From: Gaoshiqia hydrogeniformans
GTDB lineage: Bacteria > Bacteroidota > Bacteroidia > Bacteroidales > Prolixibacteraceae
Reading direction: 5' to 3'
NCBI RefSeq assembly: GCF_049347105.1
Contig: NZ_CP186334.1
Span: 2,914,001-2,978,000 of the forward strand
DNA: 64,000 bases
Shown piece after piece: positions 46,530-55,819 of this stretch (position 1 is its first letter; every line of letters starts with the position of its first letter). Under the pieces are notes generated by a model, which saw only the letters and a list, made by a program, of their open reading frames with translations, made no database searches and was not told where the DNA came from. Made by a program: the position numbers and the translations under genes.

Positions 46530-47705
46530 ATGCTGAAACAACTACTGTTTAATACCGATAAGCGGTGTCTGTATAAATTTGTGTACAATCTGGGGATTAA
46601 AGGTACACGCAGTTTTAACCGGTTTCAAAAACGGTTAAAGAAAGGCCAGTTTTTCCCGGCTTTTCATTTTATCTCGGTAACCGACGATTGTAATCTGAAT
46701 TGTCAGGGTTGCTGGGTGATGGGGAAAAAGAAAAACAACCGGCTGCCGGCTGAACAATTAGACCGGATCATCACCGAAACCAAAGCGCAAGGCTCCTACT
46801 TCTTTGGAATTCTGGGTGGAGAACCTTTGCTGTACAAACCGCTTTTCAGTGTGTTCAGGAAACATGCCGATTGCTATTTTCAACTGTTCACCAACGGGAC
46901 TCTGCTAAGCCCCGATGTGGCGGATGAATTGCGCCGTTGTGCCAACGTAACACCTTTGATCAGCTTCGAAGGAGATGAAAAGGTTGCCGATGTTCGCCGT
47001 GGGGGCAAAAACGTGTACCAACGCACCTGGCAGGCTATTGATCAGGCCGTCGGGGCAGGTTTGGTGACCGGAGTTGCCATGAGTGTTTGCAAATCAAATC
47101 TCGCCCTGGCGATGTCGCCTGCGTTTATTCAATCGTTGATTGACCGGGGGGTGCTTTATCTTTGGTATTACATTTACAGGCCGGTTGGCGAAAATGCCAC
47201 CGTGGAGCTGAGTTTAAATAAGGAAGAAATAGAACAACTGCGGTTGCATATGGTGGAAGCGCGGACAAAATATAAAATTGCGATCATTGATGCCTATTGG
47301 GACGGGGAGGGCAGGGGGCTTTGTCCTGCCGCTACGGGCTTGAGTCATCACATCAATGCTTCGGGTTATATCGAACCCTGCCCGGTCATACAGTTTGCGA
47401 CCGACCGTGTCGGAGACCAACCGCTGGCTGAAATTTACCGGTCTTCGTCATTTCTGACCGAATTGAAAGCAGAAATTCCAAAGAAAACTTCCGGCTGCAT
47501 CATCATGGAAGACCCCCGTTGGCTGGTTGATTTTGCGGAAAGGCACGGGGCAGCGGATACTTCGGGCAGACGCAATGAAGCCGCCCGCCTGCGCGCGATG
47601 GAAAAAATATGCAGTCATGGATCGGGAAGACCCATCCCGGAGAAAAGTTGGGTGTATAAATTTGCGAAAAAACGGGCCTTCTTTGGATTGGGGGCCTACG
47701 GATAA
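46530..47705 (+). CDS. Radical SAM protein with C-terminal SPASM-like cysteines
   Basis: 391 residues from the ATG at 46530. The cluster-binding motif CNLNCQGC (Cys54, Cys58, Cys61) follows ISVTDD, and SAM-binding features GGEPLLY and LFTNGTLL come next. The C-terminal part has LCPAATGLSHHINASGYIEPCPVIQFA, a partial SPASM-type motif, and TSGCIIMEDP. I cannot assign the reaction: relatives build C-C or C-S bonds or modify lipids (HpnH acts on hopanoids, but its DUF3463 tail is not evident). It sits between the ferredoxin gene and the DUF116-prenyl synthase gene (5-bp gap). Confidence 0.85.
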   Translation: MLKQLLFNTDKRCLYKFVYNLGIKGTRSFNRFQKRLKKGQFFPAFHFISVTDDCNLNCQGCWVMGKKKNNRLPAEQLDRIITETKAQGSYFFGILGGEPLLYKPLFSVFRKHADCYFQLFTNGTLLSPDVADELRRCANVTPLISFEGDEKVADVRRGGKNVYQRTWQAIDQAVGAGLVTGVAMSVCKSNLALAMSPAFIQSLIDRGVLYLWYYIYRPVGENATVELSLNKEEIEQLRLHMVEARTKYKIAIIDAYWDGEGRGLCPAATGLSHHINASGYIEPCPVIQFATDRVGDQPLAEIYRSSSFLTELKAEIPKKTSGCIIMEDPRWLVDFAERHGAADTSGRRNEAARLRAMEKICSHGSGRPIPEKSWVYKFAKKRAFFGLGAYG

Positions 47706-47710
47706 AAAAG

Positions 47711-49276
47711 ATGATAAAAACGCAACGACTATTAAAAGTACCTCAGGATGTGAAATTGCGAAGTTTGCTTCGCAAGGAAGCTGCTTTGTTTGTTGCCCGC
47801 GAAAAAATACGTCCGCCGGTCGGTTTTGTGCGTTTGCAAAATCTGGCTGCGGTACTGCTACGGCATTTGGGGATGGACGACGAATACCTCGATTTTACGA
47901 TCGTGCTGTGCGGCAACGAAATCTGGCGCGATGTGGTTGCAGCTACCCCTTTTGACCGTCGCCTGTTGTTGTTGCCGCAGTGCCTGAAAAATACCCAAAC
48001 TTGTCAGGCCGATATGGACTCGCTCGGTTTAATTTGTGCCGGTTGCAAAGCCTGCCCGATTGACAGCGTGCTGACAAAAGCGGAGGCTCTTGGGTACACC
48101 ACCCTGGTTGCCGAAGGAACCACCGTTGCGGTGGGTTTGGTTGAAGAAGGCGCCATCGATGCGGTGATCGGTGTGAGTTGTATGCCCGTGTTGCAACGGT
48201 CGTTTGAGCCGGTTTCAAGGGCTGCCGTGCCGGTGATGGGTTTGCCGCTGTTGTTTAACGGCTGCGAAAATACCAACCTGGATTATGGCTGGCTGTTTGA
48301 AGAAATGCACTTGTTAAAGCAGAATGCAGCCATTCAACCGCTTTCGGTTTCCCTGCTGAAAGATCAGGTTCAGGATTATTTTACCGAGTTTACCCTGCAG
48401 GATTTCTTTTGCGCAGGGAACGAAACCGAAAAACTGGCCAAACGCATGCTGATGGCGGGGGGCCAGCGTATCCGGCCCTTACTCACAGTGCTGGCTTACC
48501 GTTCGTATGCCAGGGAGGTAAGGGAGGACTTACAGGCTGCACTGGCGATGATTATCGAATGCTTCCACAAGGCTTCGCTGATTCATGACGACCTGGAAGA
48601 CGATGATGATTACCGCTACAATCAGGAAACCCTGCATAAAACACACGGCATCCCCGTGGCGGTTAACGTGGGCGATTACCTGGTTGGTAAAGGCTACCGG
48701 TTGCTGGCAAGTTTGCCCGTCGATCCGGTGGCATTGGCCGAATCGCTTCGCGTGGTATCATCCTCGCACCTTAACCTGGCAACCGGACAGGGAGCCGACT
48801 TGATGCTGAACGGACAAAGCCAGGCGCCGTCGGTTGACGAGTTGCTGCAAATCTTCATTCAAAAAACAGGTGAAGCGGTAAAGGTAGCGCTGTTGCTTGG
48901 GGCCATTAACGGCGGTGCCGAACCCGCCGAACTGAGAATCCTGGAAACTTTTGCCGACTGGTTTGGCATCGCCTACCAGATTCGCGACGATTTGAATGAA
49001 TTCCGCGACGATCATCAGCCGGGGCATACCCGTCATTTCCCGTTTTTAATGGCTTTACTGAATGAAAAACTGGCAGAAAATGAAGGATACAGGCTGCAGG
49101 AGATGGCAAAATTGAGTTCAAACGAATTGCGCCGTTTGATGAGCGATGAAAAAGTGGATGTACATGCCGATGCTTTCCTGAAATTGTATGTTGACAAATG
49201 CTATCGCGAACTGGACCGGCTGCAAAACCTGAAGCTGAAACTGAGTTTATACGGGCTGATGGGCAAAATCTTCTGA
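47711..49276 (+). CDS. DUF116 - polyprenyl diphosphate synthase fusion
   Basis: 521 residues. DUF116 occupies about 1-200, with LLPQCLKNTQTC and CAGCKAC (Cys91, 98, 109, 112, 115), a pattern that may hold an Fe-S cluster. A trans-isoprenyl diphosphate synthase domain follows at about 230-510: GGQRIRPLL, the first Asp-rich motif IHDDLEDDDD (D293-D297), GDYLVGKGY, and a second motif QIRDDLNEF in which the last Asp is Glu (D426-D427-E430). The conserved diphosphate-binding core suggests an active chain elongator making a linear isoprenoid, with altered second-site acid. The fusion with DUF116 is unusual. Next gene starts nine bases after. Confidence 0.87.
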   Translation: MIKTQRLLKVPQDVKLRSLLRKEAALFVAREKIRPPVGFVRLQNLAAVLLRHLGMDDEYLDFTIVLCGNEIWRDVVAATPFDRRLLLLPQCLKNTQTCQADMDSLGLICAGCKACPIDSVLTKAEALGYTTLVAEGTTVAVGLVEEGAIDAVIGVSCMPVLQRSFEPVSRAAVPVMGLPLLFNGCENTNLDYGWLFEEMHLLKQNAAIQPLSVSLLKDQVQDYFTEFTLQDFFCAGNETEKLAKRMLMAGGQRIRPLLTVLAYRSYAREVREDLQAALAMIIECFHKASLIHDDLEDDDDYRYNQETLHKTHGIPVAVNVGDYLVGKGYRLLASLPVDPVALAESLRVVSSSHLNLATGQGADLMLNGQSQAPSVDELLQIFIQKTGEAVKVALLLGAINGGAEPAELRILETFADWFGIAYQIRDDLNEFRDDHQPGHTRHFPFLMALLNEKLAENEGYRLQEMAKLSSNELRRLMSDEKVDVHADAFLKLYVDKCYRELDRLQNLKLKLSLYGLMGKIF

Positions 49277-49284
49277 AAAGAACC

Positions 49285-50118
49285 ATGAAACCTGCCAAAC
49301 GGGACCGACCACTCTACCTGCAGTTTATCCGGACCATCCGCGATGGACTGAGTTTGCTTGACCCGGATATTCAAAACGAAATCAGGCAGTTTACCGACCG
49401 TCAGCAACACCCCTCGGGCGCGTTTACCGATCGTGCCGGAAATCCCGATTGCTATTATTCCTTGTTTGGTTTTTGGCTGGCCTCGGCTTTAAATATGAAA
49501 AGCAACCTGGAGCGGCTGCTGGCGTTCGCCTCGGTAAAAGATATTGACCTTGAGAAAAGACCGGTCGACCGGTTTGCGTTGATGCTCATCCGGCATTCGT
49601 TGTCTCCCGGGAAAAATAACTCGTCAAAACTGCCCGGGATGCTGTTTAAGAAGGAATACCGTGTGAACTTCTCTTACCAGTTGTTCTTATCTTTGCTGGT
49701 GTTTGACGCCCGATACGGTCGGAAAGAATGGTTATATTTCCTGGTTCGGCTGGTTTTACGGGTGTATCAGCCGGAGGGGAATGTTCCGTGCAGCCTGTTG
49801 GCCGCCTTGACGGTAGCCCGGCACGAAGCGGGATTAAAAACCGAAAAGCAACACCGGCAGTTGCGGGCTTTTATGGATGGAGATCAGGGCTTTAAATCGT
49901 TCATGCACATGGAGTCGGGCGATTTGTTGTCGACAGGCGTGGCCTTGTATGCCCTGCAAACAGGGTATGATTTGCGGCTGATTGCCCCTGACTGTTTCAG
50001 TTTTGTTCAACGGCAATATGCCGGCGGCGCATTCTTATCGGGCGATGGCGACCAAACCCGCGACCTGGAATACACGTTTTACGGTTTGCTGGCTTTGGGG
50101 AGTTTGGCCGGGAGCTGA
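49285..50118 (+). CDS. Small alpha-toroid (prenyltransferase/squalene oxidase-repeat-like) protein
   Basis: 277 residues from the ATG at 49285 (MKPAKRDRPL). An all-helical protein with repeats of the QW type: RQQHPSGAFTDRAGNPDCYYSLFGF near residue 40 and RQYAGGAFLSGDGDQTRDLEYTFYG near 250. It lacks a DxDD motif. It resembles single-domain toroids related to terpene cyclases and prenyltransferase beta subunits. As it lies between the prenyl synthase and the cyclase it is probably a partner or auxiliary cyclase; function not established. Confidence 0.65.
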   Translation: MKPAKRDRPLYLQFIRTIRDGLSLLDPDIQNEIRQFTDRQQHPSGAFTDRAGNPDCYYSLFGFWLASALNMKSNLERLLAFASVKDIDLEKRPVDRFALMLIRHSLSPGKNNSSKLPGMLFKKEYRVNFSYQLFLSLLVFDARYGRKEWLYFLVRLVLRVYQPEGNVPCSLLAALTVARHEAGLKTEKQHRQLRAFMDGDQGFKSFMHMESGDLLSTGVALYALQTGYDLRLIAPDCFSFVQRQYAGGAFLSGDGDQTRDLEYTFYGLLALGSLAGS

Positions 50119-50184
50119 GACGGTGAGTATACGCAGACAACATCGGTATAAGTTGAAATTAGTGAAAGACGATTATCTTGATTT

Positions 50185-51993
50185 ATGACAAAGCAAGATC
50201 TTGAAAAACGCTTTAAGGAGTTATCCGGAATCTTATTGCAGGAAATGAACCCGCAAGGTTTCTGGACCGGAGAATTGTCGTCCAGCGCACTGGGAGTGGC
50301 TGTAGCTGTTGCGGCTTTGCATTTTCACGACGCGCAAGCCAACCGGGATGAAATCAGGAAGGGCTTGGACTGGCTTCAGCAAAATGTCAATGCCGATGGC
50401 AGTTTTGGCGATACGCCGGCCAGTCCGGGGAATGTGAGTACCAGTTTGCTGGTATATGCTGCCGCGAACCTGTATGCTGCAACCGATGAAAAAACAGCCG
50501 TGTTGCAGGAAAAAATTACAGCTTATTTGTCGGCGCAGGGAATTGACGTCCGTTCGCCGCAGGTCGCCGAATTTATTCTTGGTCATTATCAGAAAGATTA
50601 CACGTTTTCTGTTCCGATCCTCACTATGTGTGGTTTGTGCGGCGTTCCGGGCGACGACGCTTTCCAATACGTCCCCCAGTTGCCCTTTGAACTGTCGTTG
50701 GTGCCCCGGAAATTTTACCGGCTGCTTAAGCTGAGCGTGGTCAGTTATGCTATTCCTGCTTTGGTGGCTGTAGGCATTGTGGTTTTCAAAAAGAAGAAGT
50801 CGAATGTTGTTTGGCGGTTTCTCAGGAAGGGGTTTGTAGGTCCGGCGCTGAGTCTGCTCCGACGTTTAATGTCTGAAAGCGGCGGCTTCCTGGAAGCCAT
50901 TCCCTTGACGGCATTCGTGAGCTTAAGCCTGATCGAGGCTGGTTTTGGCGGGTTGGAAGTTGTGGAGAAAGGGATTGCCTTTTTAAAGCGTACCCAACGC
51001 GCCGACGGCAGCTGGCCAATCGATATTGATTTATCGACCTGGGTGACTACCCTGGCCGTAAAATCGCTTCGCGGGCGAAGGGATGAGGCGCTCAAGCCGG
51101 AGATGCAGTCCCGTATTGCGGGGCATCTGAATGAGATTCAAAACCTGGAAATACATCCCTTTAACGGCGCCCATCCGGGCGGGTGGGGCTGGACCAGCCA
51201 TTCCGGTTCGGTGCCCGACGGCGACGATACGCCCGGAGCCATCCTGGCCTTACTTCAACTTCAACCGAAACAAGAGGTCAAACATCAGGTGTTGGCGGCC
51301 TGTGAGTGGCTGCTGCAACTGCAAAATAGCGACGGCGGCATTCCTACTTTCTCAAAAGGTTGGGGTAAGTTGCCCTTTGATCAGAGTTGTGCCGACCTGA
51401 CCGGTCACTGTCTGCTGGCTATTTCGGCCTGTTTGGATGCGTTTGGGCAGGAATTGGACGCTGATACAATAACGAGGTTTAGCTCTGCCGTTAAACGAAT
51501 GGGCGCTTATCTGAAAAAACACCAGCAGATAGATGGAAGCTGGCTGCCGCTCTGGTTCGGAAACCAATATACATCCGGCCAGATTAATCCGGTGTATGGC
51601 ACCGCGCGGGTGCTGACTTATTTGCACGATGTCAGCCGTTACAGTTGGCCGGATCGCGCGATGCGTGAACAGTTGCAAAAACTCATGCATCCGGCTGAAC
51701 AATTTTTGCTGGCCGTTCAGAATGAAGATGGCAGTTGGGGAGGTGATCAATCGGTCAGCGGATCGCTTGAAGAAACCGCCCTGGCGGTGTCTGCCCTTTC
51801 CGGCAGTCGGTATAACCAGGTTTGTTCACGGGGGCTGGACTGGCTGGATGCGTTTTTCCTTCAACACGGATTAAAAGCTTCGCCCATCGGGCTGTACTTT
51901 GCCTCCTTGTGGTACGATGAAAAGCTCTATCCGTTAACGGCTTACCTGGAAGCGGTTGTTCGTACGGCCGAAATCGAAGATCCGGCGAACTAA
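50185..51993 (+). CDS. Class II terpene cyclase, squalene-hopene cyclase-like, with DxDD
   Basis: 602 residues, two alpha-toroid (beta-gamma) domains. The proton donor motif is VPDGDDTPG (D345-G-D347-D348), the DxDD of class II cyclases. QW-type repeats are seen in QQNVNADGSFG, QRADGSWPID, QNSDGGIPTF, QIDGSWLPLWFG and QNEDGSWGGD. A hydrophobic patch at about 168-200, including LVPRKFYRLLKLSVV, matches the membrane-inserting and LLP/WF region of squalene-hopene cyclases. It is slightly shorter than hopene cyclases (about 630) and there is no squalene synthase in the window, so the substrate may be a linear polyprenyl compound. Confidence 0.85.
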   Translation: MTKQDLEKRFKELSGILLQEMNPQGFWTGELSSSALGVAVAVAALHFHDAQANRDEIRKGLDWLQQNVNADGSFGDTPASPGNVSTSLLVYAAANLYAATDEKTAVLQEKITAYLSAQGIDVRSPQVAEFILGHYQKDYTFSVPILTMCGLCGVPGDDAFQYVPQLPFELSLVPRKFYRLLKLSVVSYAIPALVAVGIVVFKKKKSNVVWRFLRKGFVGPALSLLRRLMSESGGFLEAIPLTAFVSLSLIEAGFGGLEVVEKGIAFLKRTQRADGSWPIDIDLSTWVTTLAVKSLRGRRDEALKPEMQSRIAGHLNEIQNLEIHPFNGAHPGGWGWTSHSGSVPDGDDTPGAILALLQLQPKQEVKHQVLAACEWLLQLQNSDGGIPTFSKGWGKLPFDQSCADLTGHCLLAISACLDAFGQELDADTITRFSSAVKRMGAYLKKHQQIDGSWLPLWFGNQYTSGQINPVYGTARVLTYLHDVSRYSWPDRAMREQLQKLMHPAEQFLLAVQNEDGSWGGDQSVSGSLEETALAVSALSGSRYNQVCSRGLDWLDAFFLQHGLKASPIGLYFASLWYDEKLYPLTAYLEAVVRTAEIEDPAN

Positions 51994-51994
51994 A

Positions 51995-53095
51995 TTATCC
52001 ACGGGAACAAATCATGCTGATTCGTTCGCCCTCGGTGGTGAGGTAACTTCCCATTAAGTTTGCCGTCAGGCAACTGTGTACGGGAATGATTTCAACCAGG
52101 TCGCCCACGTTGAAATAGTTGAAATCTTTATAGGTTACTTTTAATATGCCGTGTTCCTGGCTGAGTTTGTGCAGGTAGTTCCGCTCGTCGAGCAGCATTT
52201 TTTCGCCGTTTGTCTGTACAACAATCTGACCGTAAAGCTCTTTTCCGTCGGTATTGGTGATGGAGTCTTTTGAAATATGCACAGCCCCCCCGTAAATTAC
52301 TACTTCGTTGCGTGAAGCATATTTGGCAATGACGGGACAAACCAGGCGTACTGCAATATCGTCGAATTTACAGGCGCCAAGTTTCCATTGCATCAAGTCG
52401 TAAAAAACAAAATTACCGGGACGGATTTCATCAATGCCATCAAAATTTTCGCAAATGCTGGCCGACGGAGTATCGCCCAATGATAACAATAAATTGGGCC
52501 AATCGGACTGGTAACGGCATTTGAGCGAACGCATTTTTAGCAAGGCGTCGAAATGGCGGTTAAAAATATCGTGCTTGGAATAGGCCTGGTAAGTTTGACC
52601 TGAGTGCGAAAGAAATCCGGTAAAGGATAAACGCGGATTATTCTGCATGATTTCCAGGAGGCTGTCTGTCAGGTTGGTTTTGCTTGCTGAAATTCCGGTG
52701 CGGTTATGTCCGGTATCAATTTCAATATAAATCCCAACCGGAAACCGGATAAATTTATCCAGATAAAGCAGCGATTCTTTATTCTCAACCAATAATTTCA
52801 ACTTGATTTTTTGAGCCAGTTGATTGATCTGATCAATTTCGAGGATGTTAACCGGAATCGCAATGGTGATATCAGTCCATCCGTGTTCGGCGAAGTACAT
52901 GGCCATGGCTACCGACGAAACAGTAATACCTGTTACTCCATATTCGCGGAACCACCCGCCGATTTCTGCTGACTGATGTGTTTTGAAATGCGGGCGAAAT
53001 TGCAGGTTCTTTGATTTTGCCCGCGCTGCCATCCGGGCAATATTTTTGCGACAAACTTCTTTGTCAAGTACCAGGGTCGGGTGTACTATTTCCAT
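51995..53095 (-). CDS. D-threonine aldolase/D-serine dehydratase-like PLP enzyme (fold type III)
   Basis: 366 residues. The alanine-racemase-type barrel opens with PTLVLDKEVCRKNIARMA and has the PLP-lysine in RPHFKTHQS (Lys48-like). Catalysis continues with YIEIDTGHNRTGI. The C-terminal beta domain carries IPVHSCLTANL, the His-x-Cys that binds zinc or another metal in this group. Substrate is probably a D-3-hydroxy amino acid. It ends one base from the cyclase stop on the opposite strand, so it is not part of that operon. Confidence 0.9.
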   Translation of the reverse strand: MEIVHPTLVLDKEVCRKNIARMAARAKSKNLQFRPHFKTHQSAEIGGWFREYGVTGITVSSVAMAMYFAEHGWTDITIAIPVNILEIDQINQLAQKIKLKLLVENKESLLYLDKFIRFPVGIYIEIDTGHNRTGISASKTNLTDSLLEIMQNNPRLSFTGFLSHSGQTYQAYSKHDIFNRHFDALLKMRSLKCRYQSDWPNLLLSLGDTPSASICENFDGIDEIRPGNFVFYDLMQWKLGACKFDDIAVRLVCPVIAKYASRNEVVIYGGAVHISKDSITNTDGKELYGQIVVQTNGEKMLLDERNYLHKLSQEHGILKVTYKDFNYFNVGDLVEIIPVHSCLTANLMGSYLTTEGERISMICSRG

Positions 53096-53373
53096 GATAA
53101 AACCAGTTTTATTCCACGAAAATCAGATATAAAAACAGGCTCCTTAAAAAAAACGAGGATACAGGATCTGATTTTTCAAACAAGCCTTTAAAGTTAAACA
53201 TTTCAATGAGTAATAAAAATTATTGCAGGTCGAATAAGGGTGAGGCCGGCCTGATCAGGATGTGTGGTGTTTTATATGTTTTTTAGACGAAATTTGATGT
53301 TCTGATACAGATTACTTTGAATTGCTTTTCTTAGTTTTGTGTCTGCTGATAATTTGCTTTAGATCTGTTTCTT
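53096..53373. other. Divergent intergenic region
   Basis: About 280 bp between the PLP enzyme (minus) and the LamG regulator (plus). AT-rich, no gene or strong hairpin. Presumably both promoters. Confidence 0.4.
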
Positions 53374-55680
53374 TTGTATCCGAAAAAATTAACATATTGC
53401 CTGTTTCTGACAATTCAATTAATTGCGGCCGCCATGCTGTCGCAAGCCGGTCATTTGTGGTACACCGAACTTCCCGACAGCGCCCGGGCCAAAATCCGTT
53501 TAACCTCCTACCTGCTGATCAGTCTGTCTGATTTTTCAATGCAGGAAATTTTACAACTGGCTGACCGAAAAGTGCCGCTCGCCTTCATTGAGCCGGGCTT
53601 GCCGGATGCGAACATGAACCATCTGTTGCAACAGATATCCGTAAAACAAAACCCGTTGCCGCTTATTTGTGAAAATGCAGGTTTGGATGATGAGTCGGAG
53701 CTTCCCGGTGTAATCCTGATCAAGCCGGAACAAATGGATCAGGTCCGGTTAGAGTCAATAGGCACAGATAGTTTATTAAATAGCTCGTTGTTTACTTTTC
53801 GCGAGTTGCTCTGCGTGGTCAGCCACATTGGCCAGCCAGCCGACAGCAGTTTGTTGTTCCGGCTTTGGAGGCAGTCGGGAAAACTGCCTAACTTTATTCA
53901 AAGTCCCAAAGGGCAGGTTGATGCGTTGATACTGCTTATTGAATCGTTAAACTCTCACCGGAAAATTTACGGGGTAATCCGGTCGGGCGACCAGCTTCTT
54001 GGCCGGGTGTCGTGGAAAGATTATCCCAACAGGATCGCCAACGGGTACTTTTGTTTTCCGATAGAAGGACAGGCCCGCAGAACTTTCAGCCCGTATAAGG
54101 CGGGCTATCAGTTTTCACCCGATATTATTCTCGATTCGCCCGAAAATCTGAATTATCCGAAAATTTTTAAAGCGGTTGAATTGAGCGCTGACTTTGGTTT
54201 GAGCGATCATTTTAAATTTAATGGGAAAATTGTAAACCGGGAACGGGGCAACACAAAGGAAATATTGACCTATGATATTGAGTTTGTAAAGGATGAAACC
54301 CGTGGACAGGTTGGCTGGTTTCCGGGAAGGGCTTATGTTGATGCCGGTTTGCAAAGTAAGACATCGTTAAAAACGAATTTCAGCATCACGGCCTGGATTA
54401 AACCCACAAAGATCGGAGCGAATAACAGCATCCTGGGGAAAGGAAAAAATTTTGTCCTGAAATTACATAACGGGATGCTCACGTATACGATGCAGGGCAT
54501 CAAAGATTACCAGGGACAAAACTCAAAAGTTCCGGTTAACCAATGGACATTTGTAGGCCTGGTACACTCGGCCTATGAAAACCGGATCAGTTTTTATATC
54601 AATGGTGAACTGACCGATCAAACCGACCTGATTACTCCGTATGACGAATCGGATTATACCTTGCTGATTGGCAGCAACCTGTGGGAAGAGTTTTTTTCAG
54701 GATATATGGATGAGTTAAAAATCTGGACAAGGGAACTCAACGACGATGAAATCCGCCGGCAATACCAGGATTCGCGAATAAAACACCGGGAAAAAACTTA
54801 CGCGCTGATTTTCCTGGTCCTGATTCCGGGTATTGTTCTTCTGCTGTTTTTCCTGCTGCGCCGGAAACAGAAGTTTCAACCTCGTTCTTCTGTAAAGGCT
54901 GAAGCCTGTAAGCCGGTTACTCCGGCATTGCCCGCCAATGGGGAAATAATCTGTTGTTTTGGAGGCTTGAAAGTGATAAACGGGCAGGGAATAGATATCA
55001 GCCAACGGTTTTCGCCCAAAATAAAAAAATTGTTTGTATTGATTTTTCTGTATAGTGTGGATGGACAAAAGGGAATCGCTACGAAAAAATTATCGGAGAC
55101 CTTATGGCCCGGCATGAGTCCTCAGCATGCCAAAAACACACGGGGAACCAACATCCAAAACCTCAAAGCGGCGCTTGCCTCCTGTCCCGGCATCAAACTG
55201 GTCTTCCGCGACAAGCTTTGGTTTCTTGAGTTCGGTCCATCCGTTTATGCCGATTATACCGATGTTCAGGTCAGGATCGGGCAACTCGAAAAATGGGTTG
55301 GTGACGGAGCTGTTCCCGAAAAAGAACTCAAAGCCTTGCTGGATATTTTAAACCAAGGGACGCTTTTTCCAAATATGACCGAATCGTGGCTTGATCCTTA
55401 CGTGAGCAAAATGAGCGACCGGATCATTGAGCTGGGATTGAGGCTCTTCGACCTGCTTGATGAGAATAAACAGGCCTCCCTGATTCATGAATTAGCCGAG
55501 GTGATTAGCCTGAACGACCCGCTCAACGAACCGTCGCTTCGTGCAAAACTTCGAATCCTCACCCGGCAGGGAAAATTAAGCCTTGCCCTGACGTTGTACA
55601 ATCACTTTGTCAGGCTTTACCGCGAGTTGTACCAGGAGACCTATCCGGTCGATTTCAGAGACCTGACCTCGGAAGTCTGA
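53374..55680 (+). CDS. Membrane-spanning LamG / SARP-like transcriptional regulator
   Basis: 768 residues from a TTG at 53374; no earlier in-frame start is needed to include the N-terminal hydrophobic segment (about 6-22). The outside part has an uncharacterised domain (about 30-290) and a LamG/concanavalin-like domain (about 312-455: FSITAWIKPTKIG, NQWTFVGLVHS, GYMDELKIWTREL). A single helix at about 476-496 is followed by basic RRKQK. Inside is a winged-helix SARP/BTAD-like DNA-binding domain (about 525-630: RFSPKIKKLFVLIFLYS, LWPGMSPQHAKNTRG) and helical repeats to the end. It would sense a glycan outside and bind DNA inside. The sugar-processing genes start 139 bp downstream. Confidence 0.8.
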   Translation: MYPKKLTYCLFLTIQLIAAAMLSQAGHLWYTELPDSARAKIRLTSYLLISLSDFSMQEILQLADRKVPLAFIEPGLPDANMNHLLQQISVKQNPLPLICENAGLDDESELPGVILIKPEQMDQVRLESIGTDSLLNSSLFTFRELLCVVSHIGQPADSSLLFRLWRQSGKLPNFIQSPKGQVDALILLIESLNSHRKIYGVIRSGDQLLGRVSWKDYPNRIANGYFCFPIEGQARRTFSPYKAGYQFSPDIILDSPENLNYPKIFKAVELSADFGLSDHFKFNGKIVNRERGNTKEILTYDIEFVKDETRGQVGWFPGRAYVDAGLQSKTSLKTNFSITAWIKPTKIGANNSILGKGKNFVLKLHNGMLTYTMQGIKDYQGQNSKVPVNQWTFVGLVHSAYENRISFYINGELTDQTDLITPYDESDYTLLIGSNLWEEFFSGYMDELKIWTRELNDDEIRRQYQDSRIKHREKTYALIFLVLIPGIVLLLFFLLRRKQKFQPRSSVKAEACKPVTPALPANGEIICCFGGLKVINGQGIDISQRFSPKIKKLFVLIFLYSVDGQKGIATKKLSETLWPGMSPQHAKNTRGTNIQNLKAALASCPGIKLVFRDKLWFLEFGPSVYADYTDVQVRIGQLEKWVGDGAVPEKELKALLDILNQGTLFPNMTESWLDPYVSKMSDRIIELGLRLFDLLDENKQASLIHELAEVISLNDPLNEPSLRAKLRILTRQGKLSLALTLYNHFVRLYRELYQETYPVDFRDLTSEV

Positions 55681-55819
55681 GCTGATCAATGACGAAAGAT
55701 TTGTATTGGCCTTATTTTCTTTTGGCATTACCCCTTTTATTACCCCTGCTGTTATACCCTCTTTGTTTTCTTTGCCGTAAACAAGCTGACAGGTAAATAC
55801 TAAATCAAATCAAATACGA

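Noticed and set aside
46530..47705. Calling the radical SAM gene hpnH (adenosyl-hopane formation)
   Set aside because: Tempting because of the cyclase, but the HpnH C-terminal domain is not evident and other hopanoid genes are absent.
51995..53095. PLP enzyme as part of the terpenoid operon
   Set aside because: It is on the opposite strand and convergent with the cyclase gene; proximity alone is not support.
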